Counted from the stretch's first letter, positions 38,142 through 48,641 are shown. The stretch: DNA of 56,752 nt from Phenylobacterium sp. (GCF_030651185.1 NZ_JAUSCJ010000005.1:1-56752), one strand, 5' to 3'. The notes: generated by a model not told the origin, from the sequence alone. Translations and numbers: made by a program.

Positions 38142-39164
38142 TCATCCAGGCTTGTAGATCTGGTCGAACACGCCGCCGTCGGCGAAGTGCCTTGCCTGGG
38201 CCTTGCCCCAGCCGCCGAACGCCTTGTCGATGGTGACCAGCGGGATGGCCTTGAAGTCGGCGGCATACTTGGCCACCGCCTTGGGGCTGCGCGGGCGGAA
38301 GTGGTGCTTGCCGATGATGTCCTGGGCCAGCGGGCTGTAGAGGAAGTTCAGGTAGCCCGTGGCCTGGACCCGGGTCTTGTGGCGGTCGACAGTCTTGTCC
38401 ACCAGGGCCACCGGCGGCTCGGCCAGGATCGAGATCGACGGATAGACCAAATCGAAGATCGGCCCGAACTCGTCGGTGATGAGGTGGGCCTCGTTCTCCC
38501 AGGTCAGCAGCACGTCGCCGATCTTGCGCTGGGCGAAGGTGGTGGTGGAGCCTCGCGCGCCGCTGTCCAGCACCGGAACATTGCGGAACAGCTTGGTCAC
38601 ATAGTCCTGCGCGCCCTTCGCGCCTCCGACCTTCTGGCCATAGGCCCAGCCGGCCAGATAGGCCCAGCGCGCGCCGCCCGAGGTCTTGGGATTGGGGGTG
38701 ATCACCCCGACGCCCGGCTTGATCAGGTCGCCCCAGTCGCGGATAGCCTTCGGGTTGCCCTTACGGACCAGGAACAGGATGGTCGAGGTGTAGGGGGTCG
38801 AGTTGCCGGGCAGGCGCGACTGCCAGTTGGCCGGCAGCAGCTTGGACTTCGCCGCGATCTCGTCGATGTCGCCGGCCAGGGCCAGGGTCAGGACGTCGGC
38901 CTGCAGGCCGTCGATCACCGACCGGGCCTGCTTGCCCGAGCCGCCATGGCTCTGGTTTATCGTCAGGGCCTGGCCGGTCTTGCCCTTCCAGTAGCCGACG
39001 AAGGCCGCGTTGATCTCGGTGTAGAGCTCCCGGGTCGGATCGTAGCTGACATTGAGCAGGGCCAGCGGCTTGGACTGGGCGGCGCCGATGGCCGGGGCCA
39101 GCAGTGTCGCGGCCCCGGCGGAGGCGCCGGCGATCAGGGTTCGGCGGGTCGTGGGGAGTGACAT
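38142..39164 (-). CDS. Sulfate/thiosulfate-binding periplasmic protein
   Basis: A 340-residue solute-binding protein of the Sbp/CysP type. Family marks are [62 protein letters not shown] and [10 protein letters not shown]. The N-terminus carries a twin-arginine-like TRRTLIAG before a hydrophobic stretch, so Tat export is possible. The permease and ATPase genes (cysTWA) are not nearby. Instead, the gene lies 62 bases behind a TonB receptor gene on the same strand, which suggests a joint role in sulfur uptake. Confidence 0.92.
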   Translation of the reverse strand: MSLPTTRRTLIAGASAGAATLLAPAIGAAQSKPLALLNVSYDPTRELYTEINAAFVGYWKGKTGQALTINQSHGGSGKQARSVIDGLQADVLTLALAGDIDEIAAKSKLLPANWQSRLPGNSTPYTSTILFLVRKGNPKAIRDWGDLIKPGVGVITPNPKTSGGARWAYLAGWAYGQKVGGAKGAQDYVTKLFRNVPVLDSGARGSTTTFAQRKIGDVLLTWENEAHLITDEFGPIFDLVYPSISILAEPPVALVDKTVDRHKTRVQATGYLNFLYSPLAQDIIGKHHFRPRSPKAVAKYAADFKAIPLVTIDKAFGGWGKAQARHFADGGVFDQIYKPG

Positions 39165-39226
39165 GGGCGGGATTCCTTTGAAAGACGCGCCGCCCCCGTC
39201 GCCGGGCGGCGGCGCGATGTCTGCGG

Positions 39227-41611
39227 CTAGAAGCTGGCCCGGACGGTGAAGTTGACCGTTCGGTCATCGCCAGGCGTGCCGACGACGAGCCCGGAATTTC
39301 CGGAAACCACCGTGATGTTCTGGAGGTAGTCCTCGTTGAAGGCGTTCTTCACCGTGACGAAGGCTTCCCAGCCACCCTCGGCCTTGAAGCCGGCGCGCAG
39401 GTTGATGATCTGGTAGGCGGAGATCCGCGTGTAGATCGAGTCCGCCGTGTCGGCGAAGTAGGCCGAGCGGAAGCTGGCGTCGACGCCGGCATAGGCGTCA
39501 CCGGCCAGGCTGCCGAACGACGTCGACCTGCGGTATTCTCCGCCGAAGGCGCCGGCCCAGCGCGACAGGCCGGGAAGCTCCTTGCCTGACAGGTCGCAGG
39601 CCGCGGTGGAGGCGCCGATCCGCTCCAGCGGGCAGGGGCCGTTCTTGAAGCTGTCGTACTTGCCGTCGGTCAGGGCGAGGTTGAGGTAGCTGGTGAAGCC
39701 GCCGACCGACCGGGTGCTGAGGTCCAGCTCGGCGCCCTTGATCTCCACCCGCTCGACGTTGGCCAGGTAGCCCCGCAGGGCGCCCGGTCCGGAGTCGACG
39801 ACATTGGCCTGGAAGTCGTTCACCTGCGTGGTGAAGACCGCGAAGTTGGCGGTCACCAGCCGGTCGAACAATTCGCTCTTCAGGCCGAGTTCGAAGGTGC
39901 TCACCTGTTCCGGTTCGATCACGGCCGCGGCCAGCGACGGCAGGTTGGCGCTGGTGAGCGGCAGGGCGGTCATGTTGATGCCGCCCGACTTGTAGCCCCG
40001 CGAATAGGTCCCGTAGGCATGCAGGTTGGTGTCGAGATCATAGGCCACGGCCAGCTGGCCCGACCAGGATCCGTCATCGGTGCTGGCCGAGAAGGCCTGC
40101 GGCCGGGCGATGCCGAGGCGCCGGTTGATCAGGGTCGTGTCGGTGGTGACCGAACCCCCAGAGGTGGTCTGGACGTAGCTGCCGTCCTTCTTCTCCTGCG
40201 TGTAGCGCAGGCCGGGTGTGACGCGCAGGCGCTCGGAGATGTTCCAGGTCAGCTGGCCGAAGGCGGCATAGCTGGTGGTGTCGATCGTGGAGTTGTTGAA
40301 CACCGTATAGCCCTCCAGCAACGAGGCCGGCGAGTTGGTCGCCGGCAGCAGCCAGTAGGCGGCGTCGGACCCGTATTCGGTGACCCCGTGGGTCGTGACG
40401 TTCTGCTCGAAATAGTAGAGGCCGGCGGTCCAGTCGAGGGTCCGCGCGCCGTTCGAGGTCAGGCGGAATTCCTGGCTGGTCTGCTTCTGGTGCGAGGGAT
40501 TGTTGGAGCGGCGGGTGACGTCCAGCGCCGTGTAGTCCCGGTCGTTGCGGGGCTCCCAGTCCCATTCCCGGTGCGCGGAGACCGAGGTCAGGGTCGCCCA
40601 CCCCAGGTCATAGTCCACGACCGCCGACACGCCGCTCAGCCACTGGTCGGCCTGGATGGCGTCATCGACATCGGCCAGGCGGTCATAGGGATTGGTGCTC
40701 GGCGGACGATAGTTCTTGCCGGCCGCCAGGGCCGGGTACTGCTGGTTGGCCGGCTTCAGGGTCGTGCCCACGGTGACATAGAGCTGGGTGCAGCACTCCG
40801 GCTGCTGGCTCGAATAGTCGCCGGTCAGACGCACCTTCAGGTTCTCGGTCGGGGTGAACAGCAGCTGCCCGCGGACGCCTTTGCTCTCCAGGGCGTTCTG
40901 ATCCAGCTTCTGGACGGGATTGTAGAGGTTCCCGTCGCGCCAGGCGCCGACGAACGACAGCCGCCCCGCGACCAGATCCTTGATGATCGGCCCGGTGACG
41001 GTCGCCTTGGCCTGGAGGTAATTATAGCTGCCGTAGCTGGCCTCGACCCTGCCGCCGAACGCGTTGCTGGCGTCGACAGTGGTGACGTTGAGGGCGCCGG
41101 CGGTGGTGTTCTTGCCAAACAGCGTGCCCTGCGGACCGCGCAGCACCTCCACCTGCTGGATGTCCATGAAGTCCAGGGTCGCGATGGCGGGCCGCGAATT
41201 ATAGACCTGGTCGACATAGACCCCGACGCCCTGCTCCAGGCCGTCATTGGCCAGGCCGTAGGACGCGCCCAGGCCGCGGATCGTCAGGGCGGTGTTGCGG
41301 GCGTTCGGCGACAGGACCTGCAGGGTCGGCACCAGCTGGGTCAGCTGAACGATGCTGCTGGTGCCGGTCTGGTCCAGCTTCGCGGCGGTGGTGACGGAAA
41401 CCGCGAGGGGAACGTCCTGCAGGTCCTCCTCGCGGCGCCGGGCCGTGACGGTGATCCCGTCGACCTCCGGCGCGGCGTCCGCGGCGTCGCTCGCGGAGTC
41501 GGCTGCCGAGGGCGCGCCTGGAGCCGGTGCGGTGTCGGTGGCCGCCAGGCTGACTGTGGCCACGCTGCTCAGCAGCGTGGAGAGCAGAGCGCGTTGGAAA
41601 ATCCCGTTCAT
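39227..41611 (-). CDS. TonB-dependent outer-membrane receptor
   Basis: A 794-residue receptor with a signal peptide (ending SLAA), a plug domain (about 60-185, with [19 protein letters not shown] as the TonB-box region and [22 protein letters not shown]), and a 22-strand barrel ending in the usual C-terminal phenylalanine (VNFTVRASF). The ATG at 41611 gives a normal signal peptide; 23 codons further upstream are open. The substrate is not evident, but the sulfate-binding protein gene right behind it suggests a sulfur-containing compound (inference). Confidence 0.92.
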   Translation of the reverse strand: MNGIFQRALLSTLLSSVATVSLAATDTAPAPGAPSAADSASDAADAAPEVDGITVTARRREEDLQDVPLAVSVTTAAKLDQTGTSSIVQLTQLVPTLQVLSPNARNTALTIRGLGASYGLANDGLEQGVGVYVDQVYNSRPAIATLDFMDIQQVEVLRGPQGTLFGKNTTAGALNVTTVDASNAFGGRVEASYGSYNYLQAKATVTGPIIKDLVAGRLSFVGAWRDGNLYNPVQKLDQNALESKGVRGQLLFTPTENLKVRLTGDYSSQQPECCTQLYVTVGTTLKPANQQYPALAAGKNYRPPSTNPYDRLADVDDAIQADQWLSGVSAVVDYDLGWATLTSVSAHREWDWEPRNDRDYTALDVTRRSNNPSHQKQTSQEFRLTSNGARTLDWTAGLYYFEQNVTTHGVTEYGSDAAYWLLPATNSPASLLEGYTVFNNSTIDTTSYAAFGQLTWNISERLRVTPGLRYTQEKKDGSYVQTTSGGSVTTDTTLINRRLGIARPQAFSASTDDGSWSGQLAVAYDLDTNLHAYGTYSRGYKSGGINMTALPLTSANLPSLAAAVIEPEQVSTFELGLKSELFDRLVTANFAVFTTQVNDFQANVVDSGPGALRGYLANVERVEIKGAELDLSTRSVGGFTSYLNLALTDGKYDSFKNGPCPLERIGASTAACDLSGKELPGLSRWAGAFGGEYRRSTSFGSLAGDAYAGVDASFRSAYFADTADSIYTRISAYQIINLRAGFKAEGGWEAFVTVKNAFNEDYLQNITVVSGNSGLVVGTPGDDRTVNFTVRASF

Positions 41612-41775
41612 ATTCAACCCCAATATCCCCATGGCTGTGGCCTCGACCTCGGTCATAAGCAACCACACCCATGGGTCCAATAGGAATTAAATGAGCTGGC
41701 TGTCAGATATTCTAATTCTGCGTGCGACGGAGGCTCGAGGCGCCTGGTCAGGCCAAAGCCCGCAAGCCCTGGCCG

Positions 41776-41973
41776 CTAGGCCCTCTCCAGCACCTTCACC
41801 GTCTCCTGAAGCACGCGCCGGCCCCAGGAACTGAGGTCCTCGCGGGCCAGCTTGGCGCGGGCCGCTTCCAGGGCGGTGGCGCCGTGTCGACGGCGCAGCA
41901 TCTGCGCCTCGTCCAGCGCTTCCTGCTGGGCGCGGCGCCAGCGTCTGTAAACGCGGACGGGATTGAGGATCAT
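41776..41973 (-). CDS. Small helical protein of unknown function
   Basis: A 65-residue, charged, wholly helical protein with no signal or membrane segment (RRWRRAQQEALDEAQMLRRRHG, then DLSSWGRRVLQETVKVLERA near the C-terminus). GAGGT lies 4 bases before the ATG at 41973 and fixes the start. An open frame continues further upstream but without a ribosome binding site. No family is recognised. It stands alone, with opposite-strand neighbours. Confidence 0.6.
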   Translation of the reverse strand: MILNPVRVYRRWRRAQQEALDEAQMLRRRHGATALEAARAKLAREDLSSWGRRVLQETVKVLERA

Positions 41974-42167
41974 CTGGACCTCACTTGCTCGCCGCCTTGT
42001 TAGCACCTGCAACATGACAGAATGAGGGCCCGTCCCCCAAGTTGGGGCGGGAGTCGACGCGGATATCCTCAGGCGCCCCCTAAACAAGCGCCGCCGCGCA
42101 CCGAGAGGTCAGCGGCGGGGCCCCTCCTTGCACCGCCTGATCCAATTGTCCTGATTGGGGAACCGCC

Positions 42168-42554
42168 ATGCAACGCGCCGTCGTGCTCGCCGCCGCTCTC
42201 TTCGCCACCGCTGCTGCGCCCGCCCTGGCCCAGCCCTATGGCGGCGCCCGTCTGCTGCCGGTCCGCAGCGAGGCCCAGCCCCGCCACGGCTATCAGCTCG
42301 CCAAGCCCGACCTGGTGGCCACAGCCGCCGGCGTCCGCGCCCACGGGACCATCTGCCGCCGCGCCGGCCATGTCGGCGCCCCGGTCCGGATGATCCGGCT
42401 GCAGCACCTCGACCCGACCGGTCGGGTCCTGGGCGCCGTCCAGGTGCGTGTGGACTTCGACTCCCTGCGCAGGTCTGCTAGCTGCAGCGCCTATGACCTC
42501 GCCACCGCCTGGACGCTCAGCCCCGCCGACACGGTCCGCGCCACTGCCCTCTAG
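42168..42554 (+). CDS. Exported protein of unknown function
   Basis: A 128-residue protein with a clean signal peptide (residues 1-21, ending APALA) and a beta-rich mature part with two cysteines (GTICRRAGH and ASCSAYD). No family is recognised. It ends 4 bases before folP, so the two are probably co-transcribed, although a functional link is unlikely. Two small inverted repeats lie in the 160 bases upstream. Confidence 0.68.
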   Translation: MQRAVVLAAALFATAAAPALAQPYGGARLLPVRSEAQPRHGYQLAKPDLVATAAGVRAHGTICRRAGHVGAPVRMIRLQHLDPTGRVLGAVQVRVDFDSLRRSASCSAYDLATAWTLSPADTVRATAL

Positions 42555-42558
42555 GGCC

Positions 42559-43362
42559 ATGGCCGCCGTGCGGGTGATGGGGATTGTCAACGCGACGCCC
42601 GACAGCTTCTCCGACGGCGGCCTGTTCCTGGACCCCGACGCCGGCCTGGCCCACGCCCTGCGGCTGGTGGGAGAGGGCGCCGACATCCTCGACATCGGCG
42701 GCGAGTCCTCCCGGCCGGGCGCGCAACCGGTGGGCCAGGACGAGGAGATCGCCCGGGTCGTCCCGCTGATCACCGGGGTTCGCGCCCGCACCAGCGTTCC
42801 CCTCTCCATCGACACCGTGAAGCCCGCCGTGGCCCGCGCGGCCATCGCCGCCGGCGCCTCGATCTGGAACGACATCGCCGCGCTCTCCGCGCCCGGCGCC
42901 CCGGAGACCGCCGCCGAACTGGGGTGTGAGGTCATCCTCATGCACATGCAGGGCGAGCCCCGCACCATGCAGGCCGCCCCCCGCTACGACGACGTGGTTG
43001 TCGAGGTCTGCGACTTCCTGGTCACGCGAGCCGAAGCCGCCATGTCCGCCGGCGTGGTCCGAGACCGCATCTGGCTCGACCCCGGCATCGGCTTCGGCAA
43101 GACCCTCGATCACAACCTCGCCCTGCTGGCCGCCCTGCACCAGGTCGTGGCCCTGGGCTTCCCGGTCCTGCTGGGCGCTAGCCGCAAGAGCTTCCTCAGC
43201 AAGCTCGACCCTGTCGCCAAGGATCCCGCCCACCGCCTCGGCGGCTCCCTGGCCGCCGCCCTGGTTGGCGCGTCGGCCGGAGTCGCCGCCGTCCGCGTCC
43301 ACGACGTCGCCGAGACAGTTCAGGCGCTGCGGGTCTGGGCGGCGATTGAAGGGCGCACCTGA
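42559..43362 (+). CDS. folP: Dihydropteroate synthase
   Basis: A 267-residue TIM-barrel enzyme that joins p-aminobenzoate to the pterin diphosphate in folate synthesis; the target of sulfonamides. MGIVNATPDSFSDGG, DIGGESSRPGA, SIDTVKPAVARAA, the WNDIAAL stretch and GFGKTLDHNLALL are all present. The ATG at 42559 starts immediately before the first strand, as in short DHPS forms. The N-terminus is a little shorter than in E. coli but complete for function. Confidence 0.95.
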   Translation: MAAVRVMGIVNATPDSFSDGGLFLDPDAGLAHALRLVGEGADILDIGGESSRPGAQPVGQDEEIARVVPLITGVRARTSVPLSIDTVKPAVARAAIAAGASIWNDIAALSAPGAPETAAELGCEVILMHMQGEPRTMQAAPRYDDVVVEVCDFLVTRAEAAMSAGVVRDRIWLDPGIGFGKTLDHNLALLAALHQVVALGFPVLLGASRKSFLSKLDPVAKDPAHRLGGSLAAALVGASAGVAAVRVHDVAETVQALRVWAAIEGRT

Positions 43363-43403
43363 ACACCGCTCATCCCGGCCTTCGCCGGGATGAGCGGTGT
43401 TTT
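43363..43403. terminator. Dispersed palindrome copy 3, terminator of folP and the SDR gene
   Basis: ACACCGCTCATCCCGGC (43363-43379) pairs perfectly over 17 bp with GCCGGGATGAGCGGTGT (43384-43400) around CTTC, followed by TTTT on the plus strand. The left arm starts in the folP stop region and the stop of the convergent SDR gene lies at 43403. Same core as the elements at 2743 and 32353. Confidence 0.8.
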
Positions 43404-44155
43404 CACCCCCGCCCGATGAACGGCATCTTCGTCGCCATCACCGTCATGAACTGAACATTGGCCTCCAGCGGCAGGCTGGCCATGAACACCACCGCGTCGG
43501 CGACGGCCTTGACGTCCATCATCGGCTCGGGCGCCAAGGTCCCGTCGGCCTGGGGCACGCCCTTGGCCATGGCCGCGGTCATCTCGGTGGCGGCGTTGCC
43601 GATGTCGATCTGAGAACACACGATGTCGTGGGCGCGCCCGTCCAGCGAGGTGGACTTGGTCAGGCCGGTGATCGCGTGCTTGGTGGCGGTATAGGCCACC
43701 GAGCGGGGCCGGGGACTGTGGGCCGAGATCGAGCCGTTGTTGATGATCCGCCCGCCCTGGGGGTCCTGGGCCTTCATCAGACGGATGGCGCCCTGGGTGC
43801 AGAGGAAGGCGCCGGTCAGGTTGATGTCCACCACCCGCTTCCAGTGGGCGAGGCTGAGCTCCTCCATCGGCACGGGCGGCGCGCCCGTTCCGGCGTTGTT
43901 GAACAACAGGTCCAACCGGCCGAACTTGGATTTCACCGCCTCGAACAGCGCCAGGACCTGGGCCTCGTCGCTCACATCCGTGGCCATCGTCGTGCACATG
44001 TCGGCCTTCGCGCGCCGGGCCGTCTCCTCCAGCGGGTCAAGTCGGCGGCCGGCCAGGAAAACGTGAAACCCAGCGTCCACAAGGGCCAGCGCGCTGGCGC
44101 GTCCGATCCCCGAGCCGGCTCCGGTGACGATGGCGGTCTTGATGTCGGTGCTCAT
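43403..44155 (-). CDS. Short-chain dehydrogenase/reductase
   Basis: A 250-residue NAD(P)-dependent oxidoreductase of the classical SDR type: TGAGSGIG cofactor motif (11-18), NNAG, the serine in [10 protein letters not shown] and the catalytic YTATK. AGRR at the end of the second strand suggests a preference for NADP(H). The substrate cannot be told. The ATG at 44155 gives the standard length. It is divergent from thiD with 61 bases between the starts. Confidence 0.9.
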   Translation of the reverse strand: MSTDIKTAIVTGAGSGIGRASALALVDAGFHVFLAGRRLDPLEETARRAKADMCTTMATDVSDEAQVLALFEAVKSKFGRLDLLFNNAGTGAPPVPMEELSLAHWKRVVDINLTGAFLCTQGAIRLMKAQDPQGGRIINNGSISAHSPRPRSVAYTATKHAITGLTKSTSLDGRAHDIVCSQIDIGNAATEMTAAMAKGVPQADGTLAPEPMMDVKAVADAVVFMASLPLEANVQFMTVMATKMPFIGRG

Positions 44156-44216
44156 GGGGTCAGACCACCCGAGTCTTCCATCCACGACAACCGACGAATC
44201 CTGTATTTCCCCTCGG

Positions 44217-45020
44217 ATGGCTGACTCTCGCGGACGCGTCCTGATCATCGCCGGCTCCGACTCCGGCGGCGGGGCCGGAATCCAGGCCGACATCAAGACC
44301 GTCACCGCGCTCGGCGGCTACGCCGCCACCGCCATCACCGCCATCACCGTCCAGAACACCCTGGGCGTCCACGGCGTCCACGCCGTCCCGCCCGATGTGG
44401 TGGAGGCCCAGGCCCGCGCCATCCTCGACGACATCGGCGCCGACGCCATCAAGACCGGCATGCTGGGTGACGTGGAGATGGTCACCCGCGTCGCCGCGAT
44501 CCTCGACACGGTAAGGGTTCCCGTCGTCGTGGACCCGGTCATGGTGGCCAAGGGCGGCTCCAACCTGCTGGCCCCCAGCGCCGTCGATGCGGTGCGCAGC
44601 CTGATGATCCCCCGCGCCGCCGTCCTCACCCCCAACGCCCCGGAGGCCGAGGCCCTGAGCGGCCTGCCCGTCCACACCACCGACGACCTGCGCCGGGCCG
44701 GTGACCGCCTGCTGGCCCTGGGCGCGCGGGCCGTGCTGATGAAGGGCGGCCATGTCGCCGGCGCCACGGTCGTCGATGTCCTGATGACGCCGCAGGGCGA
44801 GACCACCTTCGAGGGCGAGCGCCTCGACACCCGCCACACCCACGGCACCGGCTGCACCCTGGCCTCGGCCGTGGCCGCGGGCCTGGCCCAGGGCCTGAGC
44901 ATCACCGAGGCCGTCGCCCGCGCCTGGGCCTATGTCCACGAGGCCATGCGCCAGGCCCCCGGCTTCGGCGCCGGCCACGGCCCCCTCGACCACGCCTGGC
45001 CTTTGCGGGGCAAGGCGTGA
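44217..45020 (+). CDS. thiD: Bifunctional HMP kinase / HMP-phosphate kinase
   Basis: A 267-residue ribokinase-family enzyme of thiamine synthesis that phosphorylates hydroxymethylpyrimidine twice. [19 protein letters not shown] at the N-terminus, [28 protein letters not shown] and [11 protein letters not shown] (anion hole and catalytic Asp region) are typical. It is not in a thi operon here. Its stop TGA overlaps the GTG start of the next gene. Confidence 0.94.
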   Translation: MADSRGRVLIIAGSDSGGGAGIQADIKTVTALGGYAATAITAITVQNTLGVHGVHAVPPDVVEAQARAILDDIGADAIKTGMLGDVEMVTRVAAILDTVRVPVVVDPVMVAKGGSNLLAPSAVDAVRSLMIPRAAVLTPNAPEAEALSGLPVHTTDDLRRAGDRLLALGARAVLMKGGHVAGATVVDVLMTPQGETTFEGERLDTRHTHGTGCTLASAVAAGLAQGLSITEAVARAWAYVHEAMRQAPGFGAGHGPLDHAWPLRGKA

Positions 45021-45586
45021 GACACCGCGACCAGCTGGAGGCCATCCTGCGGGCCGCTCCCAGCCTGATGGCGGTGATGGAGACCGCCCGCGAGCTGGCC
45101 CTGCCCGACTGGCTGATCTTCTCCGGGGCCATCTACCAGCGGGTCCTGAACCACCTGACGGGCCGCGACCCTGACCACGGGATCAAGGACTACGACCTGG
45201 CCTACTTCGATCCCGACACCTCCTGGGACGCCGAGGATGCGGTGATCGCCCGGGTGGCGGCGGCCTTCGAGCCGCCGGTCCGCGAGATGGTGGAGGTCCG
45301 CAACCAGGCCCGGGTCCACCTGTGGTTCGAGGCCAAGTTCGGCGAACCCTACGCCCCGCTCGGCAGCAGCGCCGAAGCCCTTCCCCGGTTCGCCAGCCCG
45401 TTGAACGCCGTGGCCGCGCGGCTGGAGGCCGATGGCTCGATGACGATCGTCGCTCCCTTCGGCCTGGAGGACCTGTTCTCCATGACCTACCGCGCCAATC
45501 CGACCCGCCGGGTCGCGGGCTTTGCCCGCACCGCCCAGGCCGCCCAGGATCGCTGGCCTGAGCTGACCATCATTCCTCAGACCTAG
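45017..45586 (+). CDS. Nucleotidyltransferase family protein (NTP_transf_6)
   Basis: A 189-residue protein of the DUF925/NTP_transf_6 family. DWLIFSGAIYQRVLNHLTGR, KDYDLAYFDPD (the metal-binding DxD) and VHLWFEAKFG follow the family pattern; ASPLNAVAARLE and GLEDLFSMTYRAN close it. The acceptor of the nucleotidyl group is unknown. The GTG start overlaps the thiD stop as GTGA, so the genes are translationally coupled. Confidence 0.87.
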   Translation: MRHRDQLEAILRAAPSLMAVMETARELALPDWLIFSGAIYQRVLNHLTGRDPDHGIKDYDLAYFDPDTSWDAEDAVIARVAAAFEPPVREMVEVRNQARVHLWFEAKFGEPYAPLGSSAEALPRFASPLNAVAARLEADGSMTIVAPFGLEDLFSMTYRANPTRRVAGFARTAQAAQDRWPELTIIPQT

Positions 45587-45592
45587 CGGTCG

Positions 45593-47302
45593 CTAGGCCA
45601 CGGCGGCCACGGTCGCCTCGTGGGCGTCCAGCACCCGCTCGATGGCGCCGAACAGTTCGGCGGCCTCGACGGGCTTCATGACGAAGGCGTTCATGCCCAC
45701 GGCCAGGCAGACATCGATCTCGCTGCGGGCCGCCGAGGCGGTCAGCGCGATGACCGGGGTCGTCTGGTTGGGACCGGCGGCGGCGCGCAGGGCCCGAGTG
45801 CAGTCCAGCCCGCCCATCTTCGGCATGTTGAGGTCCATCAGTACGACGTCGAAGGGCTGCCGCGCCAGGATGGCCAGGGCGTCCTGGCCGTTCTCGGCGG
45901 TGACGATGGGGTCCACCGCGCCCTGCAGGATCAGGGTGAAGGCGCGGCGGTTGATCTCGTGGTCGTCGATGATCAGCACGCTGAGGCCGGTCTGTTCCTG
46001 AAGCGCCGTGTCGGCGGGGCTCTCGGCCTCGCCCAGGGAGAGGTTGAGGGACAGGCGGAAGGTCGCGCCCTGGCCCGGCGCGCTGTCCGCCACCAGGTCG
46101 CCGCCCATCAGGCGGGCCAGCTCGCGGCTGATATTGAGGCCCAGGCCGGTGCCGCCGTGGGTGCGGGCGACGCTGTCGCTGAGCTGGCCATAGGCGGTGA
46201 ACAGGCCGCCAATCTGCTCCTCGGTCATCCCCGGCCCCGTGTCGATCACCTCCAGGATCAGGGCGAAGGTCCGGTCAGGGCACGGCTCGGCGGCCATCCG
46301 CAGGGTGATGGCGCCGGACTCGGTGAACTTCAGGGCGTTGGAGAGCAGGTTGTTGAGCACCTGGCGGATGCGGGTTGGATCGCCCTCGACCCAGGCCGGC
46401 AGGCTGTGGGCGCCCTCCAGGCGGAAGGCCAGGTTCCCGCGGCGGGCCACCGGGGCCCAGAACCGCACGGTTTCCAGCATCAGGCGGCGCAGGTCGAAGG
46501 CGGTGATCTCCACCCCCATGCGGCCGGCTTCGATCTTGGACATGTCCAGCAGATCGTCCAGCAGGGTGCGCATCATCCGCGCGGACGAGGAGATCAGTTC
46601 GAGATTGGAGTCGCGCACCTTGGCGCTGCGGGCGCTCTTGGCCTCCACGGCGCCGGCCAGGATCGCGCTGATCGGGGTGCGCAACTCATGGCTGACCATG
46701 GCGACGAAGGCCGACTTGGCGGCGTCGGCGGCCTCGGCGAGGGCGCGGGCCTCGCTCTCGGCGGTCAGCGCCCGGGCGGCGGCGCGCCAGATCATGTGGG
46801 TGAAGATGACGATCAGCGCCGCCGCGGCGGCGATCGATACCGCCTGGTGCGGCTTCGCGCCCAGCCACAGCGCCACGACGGGCGTCGCCGCGAGATAGAG
46901 GGCGAAGGGCGTGGAGCTTGCCAGGAAGGCCAGTCGCGACTTCTGGCTGGTGAGCGCGCTGTTCAGTTGTCCCCCGCAGAGCAGGCAGATCCAGCAGCAG
47001 AGGCCGAAGGCGCCGTCATTGAGCGGTCCAGCCAGGGCGAAGACGCCGAAGACCACGCTGTTGGTGACGAGCAGGGCCACCGCGGCCCAGGGCGGCGGCG
47101 TCCGGCGGGCCAGGACGAAGTACTCGAAGGCCTGAAGTCCGGCATAGATGCAGAACCAGGCCATGGCCCAGGCCCAGCCGGTGATGGCGCCGAACCCGAG
47201 CGTCAGGCCGAGGGCTAGACCCGCGCGCATACGCGCCTGGGACCGGCGCGCGGCGATGACCTCCATCAGGTCGGACGACTGGGTCGCGGCCGACGGCGAC
47301 AT
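45593..47302 (-). CDS. Hybrid sensor histidine kinase with receiver domain
   Basis: A 569-residue kinase. About six membrane segments (25-175) have very short loops and no periplasmic sensor domain. Then follow a HisKA domain with H205 (FVAMVSHELRTP), an ATPase domain (NLLSNALKFTES, DTGPGMTEEQIGGLF, GTGLGLNISRELARLMGG) and a C-terminal receiver (LIIDDHEINRR, phospho-acceptor D490 in LMDLNMPKMGG, KPVEA). The final partner is not next to it. It lies on the same strand as the three WER-module genes upstream. Confidence 0.93.
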   Translation of the reverse strand: MSPSAATQSSDLMEVIAARRSQARMRAGLALGLTLGFGAITGWAWAMAWFCIYAGLQAFEYFVLARRTPPPWAAVALLVTNSVVFGVFALAGPLNDGAFGLCCWICLLCGGQLNSALTSQKSRLAFLASSTPFALYLAATPVVALWLGAKPHQAVSIAAAAALIVIFTHMIWRAAARALTAESEARALAEAADAAKSAFVAMVSHELRTPISAILAGAVEAKSARSAKVRDSNLELISSSARMMRTLLDDLLDMSKIEAGRMGVEITAFDLRRLMLETVRFWAPVARRGNLAFRLEGAHSLPAWVEGDPTRIRQVLNNLLSNALKFTESGAITLRMAAEPCPDRTFALILEVIDTGPGMTEEQIGGLFTAYGQLSDSVARTHGGTGLGLNISRELARLMGGDLVADSAPGQGATFRLSLNLSLGEAESPADTALQEQTGLSVLIIDDHEINRRAFTLILQGAVDPIVTAENGQDALAILARQPFDVVLMDLNMPKMGGLDCTRALRAAAGPNQTTPVIALTASAARSEIDVCLAVGMNAFVMKPVEAAELFGAIERVLDAHEATVAAVA

Positions 47303-47375
47303 GCGGAGTTCCGGTGAAGCTTGAGCCTCTCACAGAACATCGTTTGGGATAATTCCGAGCAAACTCGGGACCCAC

Positions 47376-47402
47376 GGCGGCGCGACCTCTCGCCGCGCCG
47401 CC
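47376..47402 (-). terminator. Hairpin after the two-module WER gene
   Basis: GGCGGCGCG (47376-47384) pairs with CGCGCCGCC (47394-47402) right beyond the stop codon at 47409. A second small stem, CCGAG/CTCGG (47355-47368), lies next to it. No T run. It separates the gene from the kinase downstream. Confidence 0.5.
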
Positions 47403-47408
47403 TCCAGT

Positions 47409-47996
47409 CTAGCGACGGCCGTAGCCGGCGCCGTAGCGGTTGGAGTCATTGGCCTCGATCCGGATACGGGCCGAGAGGGTGTCGAAGCGGCGGTCCAGGT
47501 CGGCCCGCTCCCAGTTCGAAAGACCGTTTGCGCGATATCGGTTTTCAAGCCGCGCAATGGTTTGGAAGTCGGCCCGCAGACGATAGGCCTCGGCCCGCGA
47601 GATCTTGCCGGTCCGAACGCCTTGGTCGATCCTGCGATCCAGATTGGCCTGGCGTTGGTTGATGTTCATCCAGCCATCGCCGCGGCGGTCGTCACGGTCA
47701 TGGCGCTCGAAGCGGATGCGGTTCGACAGGGCGTCGAAACGGCGGTCCAGATCGGTCCGTTCCCAGGTCGACAGGCCGTCGCGGCGATAAGTCGTCTCCA
47801 GACCGGCCACGGCCCGGAAATCGCTGCGCAGGGTCAGGGCTTCCTGCCGGGTGAGGTCGCCGCTGCGCACGCCGGCGTCGATGCGGGCGTCGAGCGAGGC
47901 TTGGCGTTGGTTGATCGACATCCAGCCCTGGGCCGAGGCGGCGCCGGCCGAAAGGGCCAGGACGGAGGCGGCGGCGAGCATGGTGAGAGTCTTCAT
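47409..47996 (-). CDS. Exported WER/DLDRR-module protein with two modules
   Basis: A 195-residue protein with a signal peptide (1-22, ending ASA) and two copies of an 80-residue basic helical module (24-105 and 108-185). Each module has N-x-R-Q-A-x-L-D-x-R-I-D-x-G-V-R, then a run with EA-x2-LR, then L-x3-YR-x-(D/N)-GLS-x-WER-x-DLDRRFD. The end is glycine-tyrosine-arginine rich. No established family name is recognised. The two genes upstream code for single-module paralogs. It is probably periplasmic. Confidence 0.75.
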   Translation of the reverse strand: MKTLTMLAAASVLALSAGAASAQGWMSINQRQASLDARIDAGVRSGDLTRQEALTLRSDFRAVAGLETTYRRDGLSTWERTDLDRRFDALSNRIRFERHDRDDRRGDGWMNINQRQANLDRRIDQGVRTGKISRAEAYRLRADFQTIARLENRYRANGLSNWERADLDRRFDTLSARIRIEANDSNRYGAGYGRR

Positions 47997-48147
47997 GAGA
48001 TGGTCTCCTTGGTCTTTTCTTGTCGTCTGTCCCCTGACGGGGGTGTGAAACGGCTTGGGGGCCAGCGGGTTCTGGCTAGGCTTGGGCGAGCCGCCCCCGG
48101 CGGGGGATCCGGGGGCGCTCAAATCCTTGCGTCACAGGTGGCTGGGC

Positions 48148-48501
48148 TTAACGGCGATAGCCGCCGGCATAGTGGCCGGCGTCGCGGTCACGGTCGCGCA
48201 TCTGCGCGGTGACCTGGGCCCCGACCCGGTCAAGGCGGCGGTCGAGGTCCTGGCGTTCCCAGTTCTGTAGGCCGTTCCCACGATAGCGAGCTTCGAGCCG
48301 GGCGATCTGGCGGACTTGGGCGCGCAGTTGGGTGGCTTCGCGCTGGGTCAGCTTGTGGCTGCGAACGCCTTGGTTGATGCGCTGTTCGATCTGCGCCTGG
48401 TGGGCGTTGATGTTGTTGGGGCCATTGGGCGCGGCGGCGGCGGGGAGGGCGGCGGCGGTCAGGGCAGAGGCCGCGACCAGGGTCAGGAGAATCTTCTTCA
48501 T
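48148..48501 (-). CDS. Exported WER/DLDRR-module protein with one module (A)
   Basis: A 117-residue protein with a signal peptide (MKKILLTLVAASALTAAA, cut likely after AAA) and one copy of the module (about 30-105): NAHQAQIEQRINQGVRSHKL, EATQLRAQVRQIARLEARYR, and GLQNWERQDLDRRLD. The C-terminus is rich in D, R, G and Y, as in its paralogs. The mature protein should be mainly alpha-helical. Function unknown. It lies between the two-module paralog and the other single-module paralog, all on the minus strand. Confidence 0.75.
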   Translation of the reverse strand: MKKILLTLVAASALTAAALPAAAAPNGPNNINAHQAQIEQRINQGVRSHKLTQREATQLRAQVRQIARLEARYRGNGLQNWERQDLDRRLDRVGAQVTAQMRDRDRDAGHYAGGYRR

Positions 48502-48641
48502 GGGGTTGGTCCTTTGATCTGCCGCCCCGTGTGGCGACGTTGACCCTATAAGACCACGCGGGCCATGACCCTGATCTGAGCGCTGACGTTGGGTTGTGTT
48601 CATCGCATTGCAAGGTTGTAGCGCCCTTGACCGCCAACCAA

